Assembly: GCA_002946415.1 (NCBI GenBank)
Contig: NJPS01000004.1
Location: 1,245,001 to 1,309,000, forward strand
DNA length: 64,000 bases
Source of the DNA: Rutstroemia sp. NJR-2017a BVV2
Taxonomy: Eukaryota; Ascomycota; Leotiomycetes; Helotiales; Rutstroemiaceae
Reading direction: 5' to 3'
In this document: positions 1 through 11,557 of the stretch, piece by piece
How positions within the stretch are numbered: the first letter of the stretch is position 1
Layout of the letters: each line of letters begins with the position of its first letter
Notes under the pieces: generated by a model
Told to the model about the DNA's origin: nothing
Seen by the model: only the letters and a program-made list of their open reading frames with translations
The model's database searches: none
Position numbers and translations under genes: made by a program

Positions 1-1438
1 CAAAAGCTTGCGCGCAGTCCTCTATGTCCGTCTACAAGCACACGCAACATATCTCATTAGTCTCGTTATCATTTTCCACTCGTGTCTGCGGAAATTTACA
101 GCCCTGGCAAGGAAAGGACTTACCACTCGCTTCAAAAAGGCCTTTTCCTCTAGGTCTTTGATGCTTTCTTCTCCGTATTTGTTTCCCTGCTGCTGAGTTA
201 GTCATCGTCATCATCAATCACATCACTCTTGGTTTGTCCGCCTCACTGAGTAGAAGGGGAAGAAAACACATACCCATTCCGTAAGTAGCAACCCCGGCAA
301 GATAGCATTAACCCTAACCTTCGGCCCCTGCGTCGCAGCCAAACACTTCATCAAGTGAAGCTGCGCGGCTTTGGTGACGGAGTAGGGCATACAGCCTGTG
401 CTCGTCAGCTTATCTCAGTATCTTCGTTTCTACATGACTGTAACTCTCATGCGGGGAGAGTATTTGACAGAAGAGAAAAGATAAGTAAAACATCATACAT
501 ACTCCCTCCCGCAATAACCCCCGCAATACTACTCGTGATGATAAACACGCCTCCCTCCGCATTAGCTTCGAAGGTGGGGAGAGCAGTCCGCATTAGGATG
601 GACTGAGCGACGACGTTGACGGCGTAGCATTTTTGCCAGTCGTCTGCGATGGGAGCGTTGAGATCGGAGAAGGTGGAGAAACGGGTATAGCCCTGAAGGT
701 TGTTAGAATGAGGGTCTTGGTGTGTATCAAAATACTCACAGCATTAGAAATTAAAATATCCAAGCCCCCAAATCTCTTAATCGTTTCCTCTACAACGTGA
801 ATGCATTCTTTTTCAACTGCCATATCCTACGTGGTCATCATGGTCAGCACATCGACACATGGGACCAATAATCTCATGACCCATCTCCTAATTCCTACTC
901 CTCTCTTCCCGCTCATTCCTACACCAAAAGAAAAACACCAACCCACCGCCTTCAAAGTCACCACCCTAACACCAAATTCCTTCTCAATCCTCGCCTTCAA
1001 CTCCCCTGCTTTCTGCTCGCTAGACACATAATTGATGGCAATATTACAGCCCTCAGCTGCGAACTTCAGACATATGGCTTCGCCTAGGCCGCTGGGAGAT
1101 GCCGGAGAGTTAGATGATGGTATGGTTGGGTGAATATAGGGATTGGGGTAGAGGAGTGTTTGATAGGTTGGTGAGTGCGTGAATAGATAAATACTGAATA
1201 GTAAAAATTGCAATTGACGGAGTGGTTTGGAAGAAGTCGAGATAAGGCCGTCTGAGAGGATATATTCCAAGACGCCTATGGCTTAACTACGGCCAAGCAA
1301 GAGTCTCGGCAGATCAGAGTGGAGAGTCGAATCCGAGACGTGGGGTACGAGGGAAGGGGAAATTGAATAGGAATGCAAGGTTACGTACCGTGTTCCGCCC
1401 GTGACGAGTACATTTCTTCCCTTCAGTTTGTATGGCAT
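1..1438 (-). CDS. Short-chain dehydrogenase/reductase (SDR), 3' end outside window
   Basis: A classical NAD(P)-dependent SDR; substrate unknown. Spliced exons are 1438-1389, 1091-947, 826-740, 692-503, 395-274, 186-124 and 31 to the edge, all with GT-AG borders and consistent phase. The start is the ATG at 1438, giving MPYKLKGRNVLVTGG. Visible motifs are the dinucleotide loop VTGGTRGLGEAI, the NNAG-type motif read as ISNAGY, the catalytic Ser in VFIITSSIAG, the catalytic YSVTK (Tyr and Lys), and VRVNAILPG after it. The protein resembles FabG/3-oxoacyl reductase-like SDRs of the cytosol. The C-terminus lies beyond position 1, so length and specificity cannot be judged. Family is certain; the exact substrate is not recognisable. 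Confidence 0.88.
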
Positions 1439-1983
1439 ATTGTCTATCTTTCTGCTTGGTTGTTTGTGTAAAGGACTGAAGGACGATTTTTGTGGATTTT
1501 GGGGTTCACTCTTGAATTTGTTTATTTATGTTCTAGGGAAGGATGAAGTTGACCCCACACTACCCTCGTACTGTATGGTGGGATTTCGTGATATTTGCGT
1601 GCCCTTGCATCTACGATAATGGAATTGATGTAGTGTTCACTGTTCACAACCATGAAAATTTGTGTCACGTCGTATTAGTGCACGAACGAACGAACAAGTT
1701 ACTGGGCAATTCCTTCCATGCCTTTGGTAATAGCTAAGAGAAGCTCTGATAATACATCTGGTCTTACTATATCATGCCAGGTAGAAAAGTGATTCATCCA
1801 TCCGCAGATCTCAAATGCCATACACACCGATAACGTCCACATTCGCAAATATCAATCATATCATCCCCATTCAGCCAAGAGCAACCACCGAACTAGAGTA
1901 GAGAAATGATTGCAGTCCCCATCTGCAGGCAGACAACAATCATCATCAAGGCCCCAGGCGGATGGTCTCAAACCCATTTATCC
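1439..1983. other. Intergenic, no gene seen
   Basis: This gap lies upstream of the SDR and downstream of the Stf2-like gene. It holds a short GAAC repeat near 1683-1694 and no ORF with recognisable similarity. Confidence 0.5.
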
Positions 1984-2666
1984 TTACTTAGACTTGATAT
2001 CCTCATCAACACTGCCACCTTCCGAGCTATCGGTGTTGACACGAGTAGTCTCAGGAAGATCCTCCATAGCCCCGTGGATATCTTCTTCAAAGACGGGATC
2101 GGCTTCGATCTGTTCGAACTTGGTCTTGAAGTCTTTGAGACCGGCAATGTAAGAGCTACTGTTGGAGCGACGACGAGTATTGGTCATAGTGAAGCCTTCG
2201 TCTTGGACTTCTTCGCCATCTACACCCCTGTGCGTGGTGTGTTAGTTGATATGTGACCACGATGGGAATGTGCAATTGAGTCAAGTGGAAAGAAAGTATT
2301 TACTTACCATCCACCTTTACCGGCACCGTTCTTCTTGGTCTTCTTGGGGTCCATGTCGATATGACCGGACTTGGCGAAGTAGCGGGGCAAATGCTCCTCA
2401 GGTAGAGCGGTACCATCGGCGAGGCCGGCATGGTCACGATCGTTGAATTTGTGTGATTTTCCCACTGTAAGTGATTGCAATATTAGCATGAATAGGGGAT
2501 TACATGAATGGGAACAATTGGTTGATAGAGAAAAAGAATGCAGCAAGATATGCAATAGAACGTGAATAGGTTGGATGGTGGTGGTAGCAGCACGGCCATC
2601 ACAAGGCGGGGTATCACGATCAACAAAGCGAGCATCAGCAACAGACAACTTACTCTTGACTGATAT
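1984..2666 (-). CDS. Stf2/Tma10-like small hydrophilic protein (HABP4/PAI-RBP1-type motif)
   Basis: The encoded protein is small (about 137 aa), very hydrophilic, and matches the fungal Stf2/Tma10 group. In yeast these proteins associate with ribosomes or the F1Fo-ATPase and protect against desiccation. Exons are 2464-2308 and 2227-1984, plus a likely tiny first exon 2666-2654. Landmarks are KSHKFNDRDHAGLADG, the segment LPRYFAKSGHIDMDPKK, the GAGKGGWG element typical of the HABP4/Stm1 type, an RRRSNSSS stretch that looks like a kinase site, and an acidic tail ending in DEDIKSK. The first exon fits splice phase perfectly (13+157+244 nt), but its expected initiator reads ATA rather than ATG. 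No in-frame ATG was found upstream. Two STRE-like pentamers lie about 150-280 bp upstream. Family moderately sure, start unsure. Confidence 0.7.
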
Positions 2667-2814
2667 GAGAGATGAGAGATTAACACTGGGTAGATGAGGA
2701 TTGTAGTTGTTGTCGTTGCTGTATTGGCGATGAACTTGTTATTGCTGTTCGATGAACAAAGTCAGATGTCGAGTATCATGAGAGTCAGTGAGTGCAGTGA
2801 GTATGGTTGAGTTG

Positions 2815-2935
2815 AGGGGATATGGGTGAATGAAGAAGATGAAGTTCTTATGAGGAGTAAAGGGATTGAATTGAGTCGCAAGTGCTATGGAGGTAAGAAG
2901 AAGAAGAAGGTTCAGTTTCGGTTAGACTGACCCCT
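2815..2935. promoter_or_regulatory. Two STRE-like pentamers upstream of the Stf2-like gene
   Basis: AGGGG occurs at 2815-2819 and CCCCT at 2931-2935, about 150 and 270 bp upstream of the proposed first exon. Yeast STF2 and TMA10 are stress-induced through such elements bound by Msn2/4. Five-base matches are common by chance, so this is weak. Confidence 0.25.
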
Positions 2936-2944
2936 CAATACATG

Positions 2945-3707
2945 TTTTGCTTGTTTTGCTTGTTTTGCTTGTTTGGTTACGCAGCTAGTCAGAGCAGGTA
3001 ACGGTTACACCCACCAAGCTACGGCTACGGCTACGTCCCCCAGAGTGATCACGCGATCGATCTTGCCATCGTGCCATCTTGCCATCTTGCCATATTCACG
3101 TCCAGACGATCACGTTATGCTCCACCATCTTCTCATATCCAGGGCAGCTCTCCACTCATTTCTGCACTGCATTCCGATGGGTTGTTTGTCTGTCCTCAGA
3201 CTCCTCTTTGATCGGTAAAAAGGTGAGGTCTTGCGCTGTCTTTGTCCAATTATCATGCACTCCTTTATCAAAAACGACGCAGCCTTCAACGCCATCTCCT
3301 TTGTCCTGATACCTGATACCTGATACCCGATATCTGATACATGAAACCTGCTACTTCTCTACATCTGTAAGTCTGCACTGAAATCCGGAGCTTCTTCGTA
3401 CTCCGCATTCTCCCAACAAGCCAAGTCGTGCAAGTGTCGAGTCAAGCGCTCCGAAATCTGCCCATATCAGATCATTCGATCCGTCACAGAGGTAGGGGTA
3501 CAAGTGAAATGCGGGGAATCCCAAGCTAAGTCTTGTACCCATAGACCCATACAGTATACAGTGCCGTTTGTAATTGTGGGTCCTCACAATACTCCGTACA
3601 GTACAGTACAGCAACGCATGACGTGACGCTTAGGTAAATAAATGCCAGTGGACGATCAGCTTTCTGATTGGTCATCGGTCATCGGTCATCGGCCATTGGT
3701 CATGATT
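2945..3707. repeat. Four unrelated short tandem repeats in one intergenic region
   Basis: The gap between the Stf2-like gene and DRE2 carries several separate short arrays. They are a 9-nt unit CTTGTTTTG at about 2945-2977, an 8-9-nt CTTGCCAT array at about 3060-3093, an 8-nt CTGATACC-type array at about 3306-3345, and an 8-nt GGTCATCG array at about 3670-3705. No coding gene is seen in 2667-4016. Confidence 0.75.
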
Positions 3708-4016
3708 GTGTCTGCTTGCCAATCCCAGCGCAGAAATTCCTTCGTTACCTCAATTGCTAGTGGCCGAAAGACGGACGGCTTAATAATTATTGCATTTTCT
3801 TTGCACAAAACATCTCCGACGAAAAGTTGACGATAAGGAAAATTTATTTGTAAGGAGACTGTTGACATTTTCCTCCTTGAGACGACCCTTTAACTCTCCG
3901 GAATCTGCATCGCAAGAAGAATTTCCAAATACTCTTCATCATTATCACCAATTAACTACTCGGTTCATCCCCCCCAGTACAGAGAAAGCGACTCCAATCG
4001 CCACACCAACCCCGCA

Positions 4017-5095
4017 ATGGCCCCCTCAGTCACCATTGACAATACCTCCGACTTCAATCCAGTCGTGTCAACAACCAAGACAGCCTCATTCAGCCGGCGC
4101 ACTCTGCTACTCGCACCTCCATCCATCGCCAGCCATGAAGAGAATCTAAAGAAGGTTCTCGCATCCCACGACCGCTCCGTCACCGATCTGCAGATGCTGG
4201 ATCGTCTTTCGGCCGGATTGGTCACACTTCCCGATTCGACCTACGATTTGATTCTGATCCTCACCGACGCCGACGGCACGCGTACCGAATCTACAGGACT
4301 TTTAACACGAGACGTATTTGGGAAGATCACGCAGGCTCTGAAGACGGGCGGAAAGCTGCAAGCACAAGATGGTACTTTTGGACAGGAAACTGACGGGGCG
4401 GAATACCGTGAGGCTATTCTGGCTGGATTAGTCGCAGAAGGCGGGGTTATGCTCAAGCCTGATCATAGCGCGAGCGTAGCTGTGCCGCTGCGACTTCGCA
4501 GAAAGGAGAATAGCAAGGCTGCTGCGGTTTCGGATGCGGGGCCGCCTGTTATACCTGTGGCTCCTTTACATGGCAAGAGAAAGAGTGTGGATATGGTGGA
4601 TAACGGCAAGAACGATGCGCCAAAAGGCGTAGGGTTCATTGACTTCAGCGACGACTTTGATGCGGAGGATGACGATGAGTTGATTGACGAGGACACCCTC
4701 CTCACAGAAGAGGACATGAAACGACCCGTCAACATCCGTAAGTCCCAACCCCCACCACAACCCTTTACATCTTCTAACCCCACCTAGCCGCTGAATGTAT
4801 CCCCCGCGCCGGAAAGCGCCGCCGCGCTTGCAAAGACTGCACCTGCGGCCTCGCCGAGCGCATCGCCAAAGAAGACGCAGAGAAACGCGCCGCAGCCGAC
4901 ATCCAACTGCAAGCACTCAAGCTCGACGCCGACGATCTAGCAGAAGTAGATTTCACCGTCAAAGGAAAGGTCGGATCGTGTGGGAACTGCAGTCTGGGAG
5001 ATGCGTTCCGTTGCGATGGATGTCCGTATATCGGCATGCCTGCGTTTAAGCCGGGCGAGGAGGTTAGACTGCTTAATAATGATGTTCAATTGTAA
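4017..5095 (+). CDS. DRE2: Fe-S cluster assembly protein DRE2 (anamorsin/CIAPIN1)
   Basis: An electron carrier of the cytosolic iron-sulfur assembly pathway. It receives electrons from the diflavin reductase Tah18 and supports CIA scaffold assembly and ribonucleotide reductase. Exons 4017-4737 and 4788-5095 join in phase to give 342 aa. Residues about 20-160 form the methyltransferase-like N-terminal domain ([32 protein letters not shown]). An acidic linker ([20 protein letters not shown]) follows. The CIAPIN1 C-terminus carries both cluster-binding motifs: a Cys in [12 protein letters not shown] followed by [12 protein letters not shown] (motif A), and [20 protein letters not shown] (two CxxC pairs, motif B). 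All expected cysteines are present. The intron falls just before the first cluster Cys. High confidence. Confidence 0.97.
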
Positions 5096-6442
5096 ATGCT
5101 CTGGAATGGAAGGGAATAGCGTGGGAATATCGGATGCATGGGTTGGCGTGGTGGTGTATTGGCGTTTGGATTGGATTGGGGTTAGATGGGCTAGGCGAGG
5201 GGGATAAACTTGGAGTGGGGGGGACTATAGTCGGTTGCTTGTGTTGAGGATTCTCAAATAAGGTATGTACATACTGTGACTTTATCCTTGGATCTAGTTC
5301 TCGAATCAGCCACGAGAGAGAAATCCTTTGTGAATAGGCAAGGAGGGAGATGAGATGCCTGCCTGCCAGTAACGAAGCAATTGTATCGAATTAGACGTTC
5401 GAGTGGCATAGCATACATAGCACAAATGACTATCAAACCAAAATAAATTAACTGATCACTGCTGCTGGCCGTATGTTGAAGTCATTGCATTACGTACTTT
5501 GTCCACTTTACATTCTTCCTTTTACATTTCCTCTTTGCGGCTATATTCCGGATACTAAGAGTGAGATGATGGAGGAGATGATCTATTGTATAGGGTTGAG
5601 TTACTGGGGAAGGGGAAGTTATCTTGTTGAATGTATGTATTTATGATGGCTTTTACTGACTAACTGACTAAGTATCAGCGATGATACACTATGCAGTATC
5701 GCTGCACAGTTTGGGCAGATATGCTGTCGGGAAGTTAGGGAGAGAGAGATTAAGTGCATTAAGTGAGGCAGCTTATGTTTATGCTTATGATGCTGACCCC
5801 TCACCGTCGCATCTCTTGAGCTGGAACATAGGCATTGGGATCAGCTGCATAGTGAAACGGCATCTCAGTGATAGAACAACGCACACAGCACACAGCATAC
5901 AGCACGCAGTACGGAGAGCAGGGAGCATGTGGAGGGGGAGAGGGAGCTTTGAAACTGACCGCTTCTCCTCCTCCTAGTAAGCGGATGTACTGTACTAACT
6001 CAACGATTGGTCGTCACATATGTATGTAGGAATCATCAAGAACAATCACATAACAAACCATTAAAAAGCACTCATCGGCACTCGCTTATTCCCTCCCCTC
6101 CCCCCCATCGCAAACCCGAAGAGAGGGAGAGGGGAAACGAATACCAACGATTATGAATGAGATAGATGGTGTCATGAAATCAATTAAAAGTCAATATATA
6201 CCTCATGCAGCTCGGGCTTGGTCCGCTCCAGCAACAACAAACAGTATGTTCTGCTCTGTTCTGTCTTCCCCTAGAAAATAAACGACACCAAATGAAACTC
6301 ATAAACTCGTACCCCTTCCTCCCTCCCCACTCAAGCTCCAGCAAATATATAGCGAGCGAGCGAGGATAATAAAAAAGATAGATACATGTCGCCTGTAAAA
6401 TCAAACCACTTTCCCACTCATATCAAAATCCCGCATCCCCTC
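5096..6442. other. Intergenic between DRE2 and the AIM34-like gene
   Basis: The two genes converge here, so the gap should mostly be 3' flanking DNA. A short CACAGCA/CATACAGCA-type imperfect repeat lies at about 5880-5912. A pyrimidine-rich stretch at about 6089-6107 faces a complementary purine-rich stretch at about 6120-6135. No convincing ORF. Confidence 0.5.
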
Positions 6443-7266
6443 CTAAACCACAACCTTCCTCTTCCCCGCGCCCAACACATCCTCCACAATCCCCGCCCAC
6501 AACTCCCCAAACAACCCCTGCTCCTTCACCTCCCTCACAATCTCCTCTCCCCTCTTCCTGACCCCCTCCAACATAACCCCAAACCCGGAATCCACCTCCC
6601 CCAAACTCTCATTCCCTACCACCTCCGTCAGCGCGCTGGCGCTGAGCACCTGGTCTGGATGCGCCGCCACGATGTTGATCTCTGCTTTCGGGAGCGCGGC
6701 GTCCGTTGCTTCGGGCATGTGCGTGTGCGTGGAGGAGTAGTTGTCAGGGAGGAGAGGGACGCGTAGCGCGGGGGTGGACTCCTGTGTTGGCATGGGGAAG
6801 GAGGGAAGGATGAAGTAGTCAATGGTGGGGGTGGGGGGTGGGGCAAAGCGCGGGGCGCTCGTGCGGAAGCCTTGCATCAGGGGGATGGTTTTGATGCTAG
6901 TGGGGAGGGGGCGGTGTCCGCTGGTGGTGTGTTGGCTGCGGATGATGGTGTCGTGGGCAGAGAGGCGGGAGATGAGCTGTGAGGGGGTTGTTAGTTTGGG
7001 TTTGGTGCTTATCGGTGAAGGAAGAGTAGGAGGGAATATCAAAATAGTAGAGACAGCAAACATACCTCAGATTTCGAGCCGGTAGTTTGTAAAGCCCGTT
7101 TACTGCATTCTGCCTTCAGATCCGAGAGTTTGCGAGGAAGGTAGATGGAAGAGCGGACTTGGGAGTCGAGGATATTGCTGTGGGCGGCGGTGGCAGAAGA
7201 ACTGATGCGGCGGATGGATTGCAGTTGATGGGTGAATTTGGTGACGGGGGGAGTAATGCGGGACAT
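6443..7266 (-). CDS. SAP-domain protein, AIM34-like, probably mitochondrial
   Basis: Exons 7266-7066 and 6976-6443 give 244 aa. The N-terminus (MSRITPPVTK, then an Arg/Ser-rich stretch with no acidic residues for about 30 aa) looks like a mitochondrial presequence. A SAP domain follows at about residues 43-77 (LPRKLSDLKAECSKRALQTT, then GSKSELISRL), a helix-turn-helix nucleic-acid-binding module. The intron splits the SAP domain. The rest is Pro-rich, then a C-terminal helix region ending in GKRKVVV. Yeast Aim34, a mitochondrial protein of unknown role, has the same arrangement of presequence plus SAP domain. The SAP call is firm, the AIM34 orthology less so. Confidence 0.75.
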
Positions 7267-10200
7267 TTTGGATGGATGGTGGTAGTTGATAATGAGATTG
7301 AGGATGGATTTGTGCTTGGAGATGAGATGATCTGAGATGAAGACAAGATGGAGGGATGGATGGATGTATGTATGACTTGGGGTGACAGCGTTTATTAACG
7401 TTTCGGTACTTGGAACTAGTTATGTATGTACTCGTAGCTGTGATGAGGAGGTGCGGTGTGGTTGCACGACTGGAGAAATTGGGGAAACCCGGAGTTACGA
7501 GGACCAATGAATTCTGAAGCTGTCGCCACGGTTCAATCGAGGAGAGTAAATAAAAGAGCAAGAGAGAGGAGGAAGGGGAGAAAGAGTAGAATTACAAATC
7601 TCGCAGTCCGAATGACCTCCAGACCTATATATTACAAAGCTCACCGTCTGTTTACCCAGCTCCCTATTCTCCAAGCCCGAAAATGTTGAGAGCTTCTGCT
7701 GCTCTGCTCGCAAGCTCGGGATTCCGATAAAAGCTGGGGGATCCATTCAACACCAAGGATGTGCAAGTAGCATTCCGTATCCAGCCAATCATAAAATCCC
7801 AATTCGCCTTGTCATGCTCTGATGCACAGACGTGTAAATCAGTGGAGCTGGGTGGGTTTATGGATTTTAGACTTCGCACTTGGACTTCGCACAGTGCATT
7901 TCATGTCTGCTTACCGCCTCGAGGGGGTGAATGACCAGGTGCGCACGTTCGAGGAGAGAAAGTGGAGGACGAGGAAGAAGGGAGTTTTTGTTGAGTGTTC
8001 CACTTTCTTTGCGAGCTTCGGAGTCTAGAATGTTTATTGTGTTCTTCGGTGCGAGTCGCCTGCTGCTGTACTTCGTCCCTGGATACTTGTGGAAGAAAGG
8101 GGTACGTACCGATGCTGGGGAACTATTCCTTGCGCTTCCGAATCCCAGTATCCTCATGTTATGGTCGTACCAGCACCGGTACCGGCGCAACTGGTGTCCC
8201 GGAAGTGGAGAGTCGAGTTGAAGATGGAAATTCTGGAAAGGAGTCCGGAAGGAGTCGCGGAAGGAGACAAACTCGTTCACAATATCGTACAATCAATAGT
8301 GTGTCCTTGGAAGCTACTTACTTACTTAGATGGTCGGCTAGGTAGGTGAATGCGACTTAGCAGGAACTTAGGAAGCAATAGAATATTCCAGTCTCCTCAA
8401 GCCTCAAGACAATAGTTCCCTCCTTACCATTTCCCAACTTTACGAAGTACCTACCAGATATCAACCTAAAAGCTTACAGCCACGGCGACCGGATCCCGCC
8501 ATGGTCAAGCTCCCAAGAAAGTCTATGAGCGCTCTCGTGTCAAATCACCCGAGCCCGTACCTGTATTAGGAACGCCCTGGCCCTTTACCCGCTGATCATG
8601 AGAGCTCGCTTCGCATTACTTCAGTCTTTAGGAAGCTTCCAACGTAGCAGATAAGCAAAGGAAGAAGCTCATCGAACGAAACGAAACGAAACGCTACATG
8701 TCTGAAGATTACTCTACTGCCCTCGCGTTACATAGCATGCATGCATGAATGCATGCAAACGGACAAGATTATCTATCTCCCGTCTTGACATACTCTACTG
8801 TTATCATTCGTGCGTTCGGACTCTCGCAGCTTGTGAGATCCGTGCTGATACAGATCTTTATGGTGTCAGATAAGGATGGCGTGGCCCGCTTGCTATGATT
8901 CGATATGAGTTGAGAGTTCATGTCGGCGTTGATTTGGTGGGTGAGCTTAGGACAAGCTAGGCTCACCCGTTTCAATGCATGTCATCATGGTGTTACTTGA
9001 TCGGCAGGTTGCGGAAGAGAGGATAGGCTACTGATAGCCGCTGTCAAGGCCTTCTCTGCGTAAGACACTGGTGGGCTTATCCGTATCTGAAAAGAGCCCT
9101 TGATTTGTTGACATCTTCAACTTGATATTAGGCTTGAACGAAGATTGGCCCGCCAGTCATGTCTTATTTTGGGAACGTCAGAGGTTGGGGAAAAGCAAGT
9201 GCTCTGACCATCTGTTCGTAAGTAAGACTGCGACGGCTCGCTTGTTACCACTGTGCTCAAGAAAGTCAAACCTTGACCATCAATATAATATAGCTTTCGA
9301 GCGATTACTCAGTCTGCATATAACGTGTAGGCCGAGGTTGATCGAAGATGGATTTCCAACATTATTTTCTCTCTGTCCACTCCTATGATCTTCGGAACCA
9401 TCTTCTACCGACTGCAGACACATAATGACTGATGAGTCTCGGGTGTTGATGCTACTTGTAGATAAGTAGTGGATTGTAGTTGGAGAAAATGGACATCAAA
9501 GTCGCACCACGGACTAGAATTTGGAAGTTCGCCGCATATTGTTTAAGAAGTAGACGAAGCAATGAGCCTGGACTGGATGACGATTCCTTTCCACCATATG
9601 GGAGTTTGTGACGGCACTCTCCATCTGCGGTCAGCGACTGAATGGGAGAATATCGAAAAGTGAATCGGTGTGTGTGTGTCTCCACTGATTTCGACGTGTC
9701 GGGGGTGCATTCGGAATGAGTTGATGGCAAGTTGTCGGAGTGGCGTGAGCTAGCCAAGGAGAATGTCTCGATGACAATGATCTGATTACACAAAGTGAAG
9801 AAGTAGGTGATACGAGACGGTGATGAAGAGAACACGCTGGAAGAACAAAGTGTAAAGACCAGAGAGCAAAAGAGAAAAAAGCAAGAAATAAAGGGACACG
9901 GTCTAGCGCAGGCGGTTTGGGAGAAGTGGAAGAATCGAACGGGACAAACGGAAGATTCTTCGGGAAGGAGATGAGACGAGCATAGAAGAGACAACTAGAT
10001 AGATGGGAGGAGAATAAACAGGGTGGTACCAGTGTATCCTCTTGTTAACAACCACCGCAATCCGCACCGAAAATATGTCTCTTTGACATGCGCAGCATGC
10101 ATAGCACACTACAGAAGCGGAGCATAAACGTCAAATCAAGCACGAGCACGTGCGTGAGAATACAGTTACCAAAAAGTGCAGTTAGTGGCTGTGCTGAAGC

Positions 10201-11557
10201 TCCACTGCTTTACATGTACAGCTCCCTGGGAGGGATGTGGACCGGTGATATTTGCAGTAATGCCAAAGGAAGTATATACCCATGGCTCTGGGACCTTCGT
10301 TCTAACTATTTTAAGTGTTCTCCCGTCGAATATCCCCATTTTCAAGAATCAGGATCTGTATCGCAAGGGGCTTTAGCTTCAGCAGCGTGCTCCCTTTTTC
10401 CTTCGAAACTGTCTTTGCTCTCTCGATAGCTCTTTGGCGCTGTATCTCTCACTGTCTACCACCATTCTTCCTGTGCGGTCTTTTCATGTCAACTTGACAA
10501 GATATCCCCTGCGATGCTGTGGCTGTGGTGTTCGAAGATAGCTACAAGCCGGGGTTGATCTTCCATAACAGCACCTGTGCATTTGTTCCTATGGTATGAA
10601 TCGCATCTTGTTTTCAAAATGTATCTAGAAACCAAAAAAGCTTGATAGCAGTTTGTTACTGGGTACGGGCTTCGAGGACGTCGAAGAAAACATGCAGTCA
10701 GGGGCCCTCGGCGCAGAACATGCACGAGCATACGCAATTCGTTCTAGCTGGCTTCTTCTTTTACTTAGCCAGTGGCTGGGCACTGGCATACTTTAATTGT
10801 TTCTTTCAAGGGTCTAAATTGATATTTTATACTCTATGTCGTCTAGAATCGCCGGCAATGCTTGAAACTTCGGACGGCATTTGGGAAGAGACGTAAGCTC
10901 ATGGTATTAGAGTTCTTGTTACTATGTTATGATTCGTCACCGGCACTGATAAGTGGGTACGGATATAGACTTAACGCTACTTGAGTTTAATGAGGGAAGG
11001 GCACAGACAGCAAGTGCGATGAGGATGAATGTTTCACAGCCCTACAGCACCACAAGCCACGGGGACGAGCATTGAAAAGGGAGTTGATGAAACAACATGA
11101 GGACGTAAGCTTGAAGTACTCGATTTATCTGGTAGGGACTTCTACAAACTAGGTAAGGTCAACCTCAAACTCTACAACCAGGTTAAGCCGAGTACTAACC
11201 CTATCTAGTTGATGACTTGGGACGAAGAGGGCGTGAGCCTCCATGTCCACGTCCACTTTCACGTCCACTTCCACGTCCACTTTACATGCTACGAAGTTGT
11301 TCAGATCATCATATCCGTCATTCACATCAGATGAATGCCTTCACCCTATCTGCTTTCCACCGTAGTAATGATCCATCAAGGCGCTACGATCACTACAACA
11401 TATTGTAAAAAATGAAGTGCAAAGATTGCCTTCAATGGAGGACGCGTCACTCCGTCCTCAGTCTTTCCCATAAGAATGTCTGTGATGGTCGCCAACTTTG
11501 AGGCCATTCTTTCTTCCAGCCATACTCATTCGTTTTAACTTACTACACTCTTTCAAA
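7267..11557. other. Gene-poor block of 4.3 kb
   Basis: This is the longest stretch without a recognisable gene. ORFs of 60-180 codons occur on both strands but overlap each other, often lack ATG starts, and show no domain, splice pattern or family I know. Small features are a GAAACGAAACG run near 8680-8693, a GCATGC-rich palindromic patch at 8736-8758, and a 12-nt tandem repeat at 11240-11283. Whether it hides a lineage-specific or non-coding gene cannot be decided by eye. Confidence 0.5.
11240..11283. repeat. 12-nt tandem repeat (CCACTTTCACGT-like), about 3.5 copies
   Basis: The unit CCACTTYCACGT repeats in register from about 11240 to 11283, some 275 bp upstream of the GH3 start codon. Confidence 0.75.

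Noticed and set aside
308..319. TTAACCCTAACC, resembling a telomere repeat or telomerase RNA template
   Set aside because: It is the reverse complement of codons for V-R-V-N-A in the SDR motif before AILPG, so the match comes from conserved coding sequence.
4566..4916. Minus-strand ORFs across DRE2
   Set aside because: They are shadows of the DRE2 coding frame and have no independent features.
9452..9994. Minus-strand ORF of 180 codons in the gene-poor block
   Set aside because: It lacks an ATG at its start, is Ser/Phe/Cys-rich without domain features, and overlaps other equally weak ORFs.
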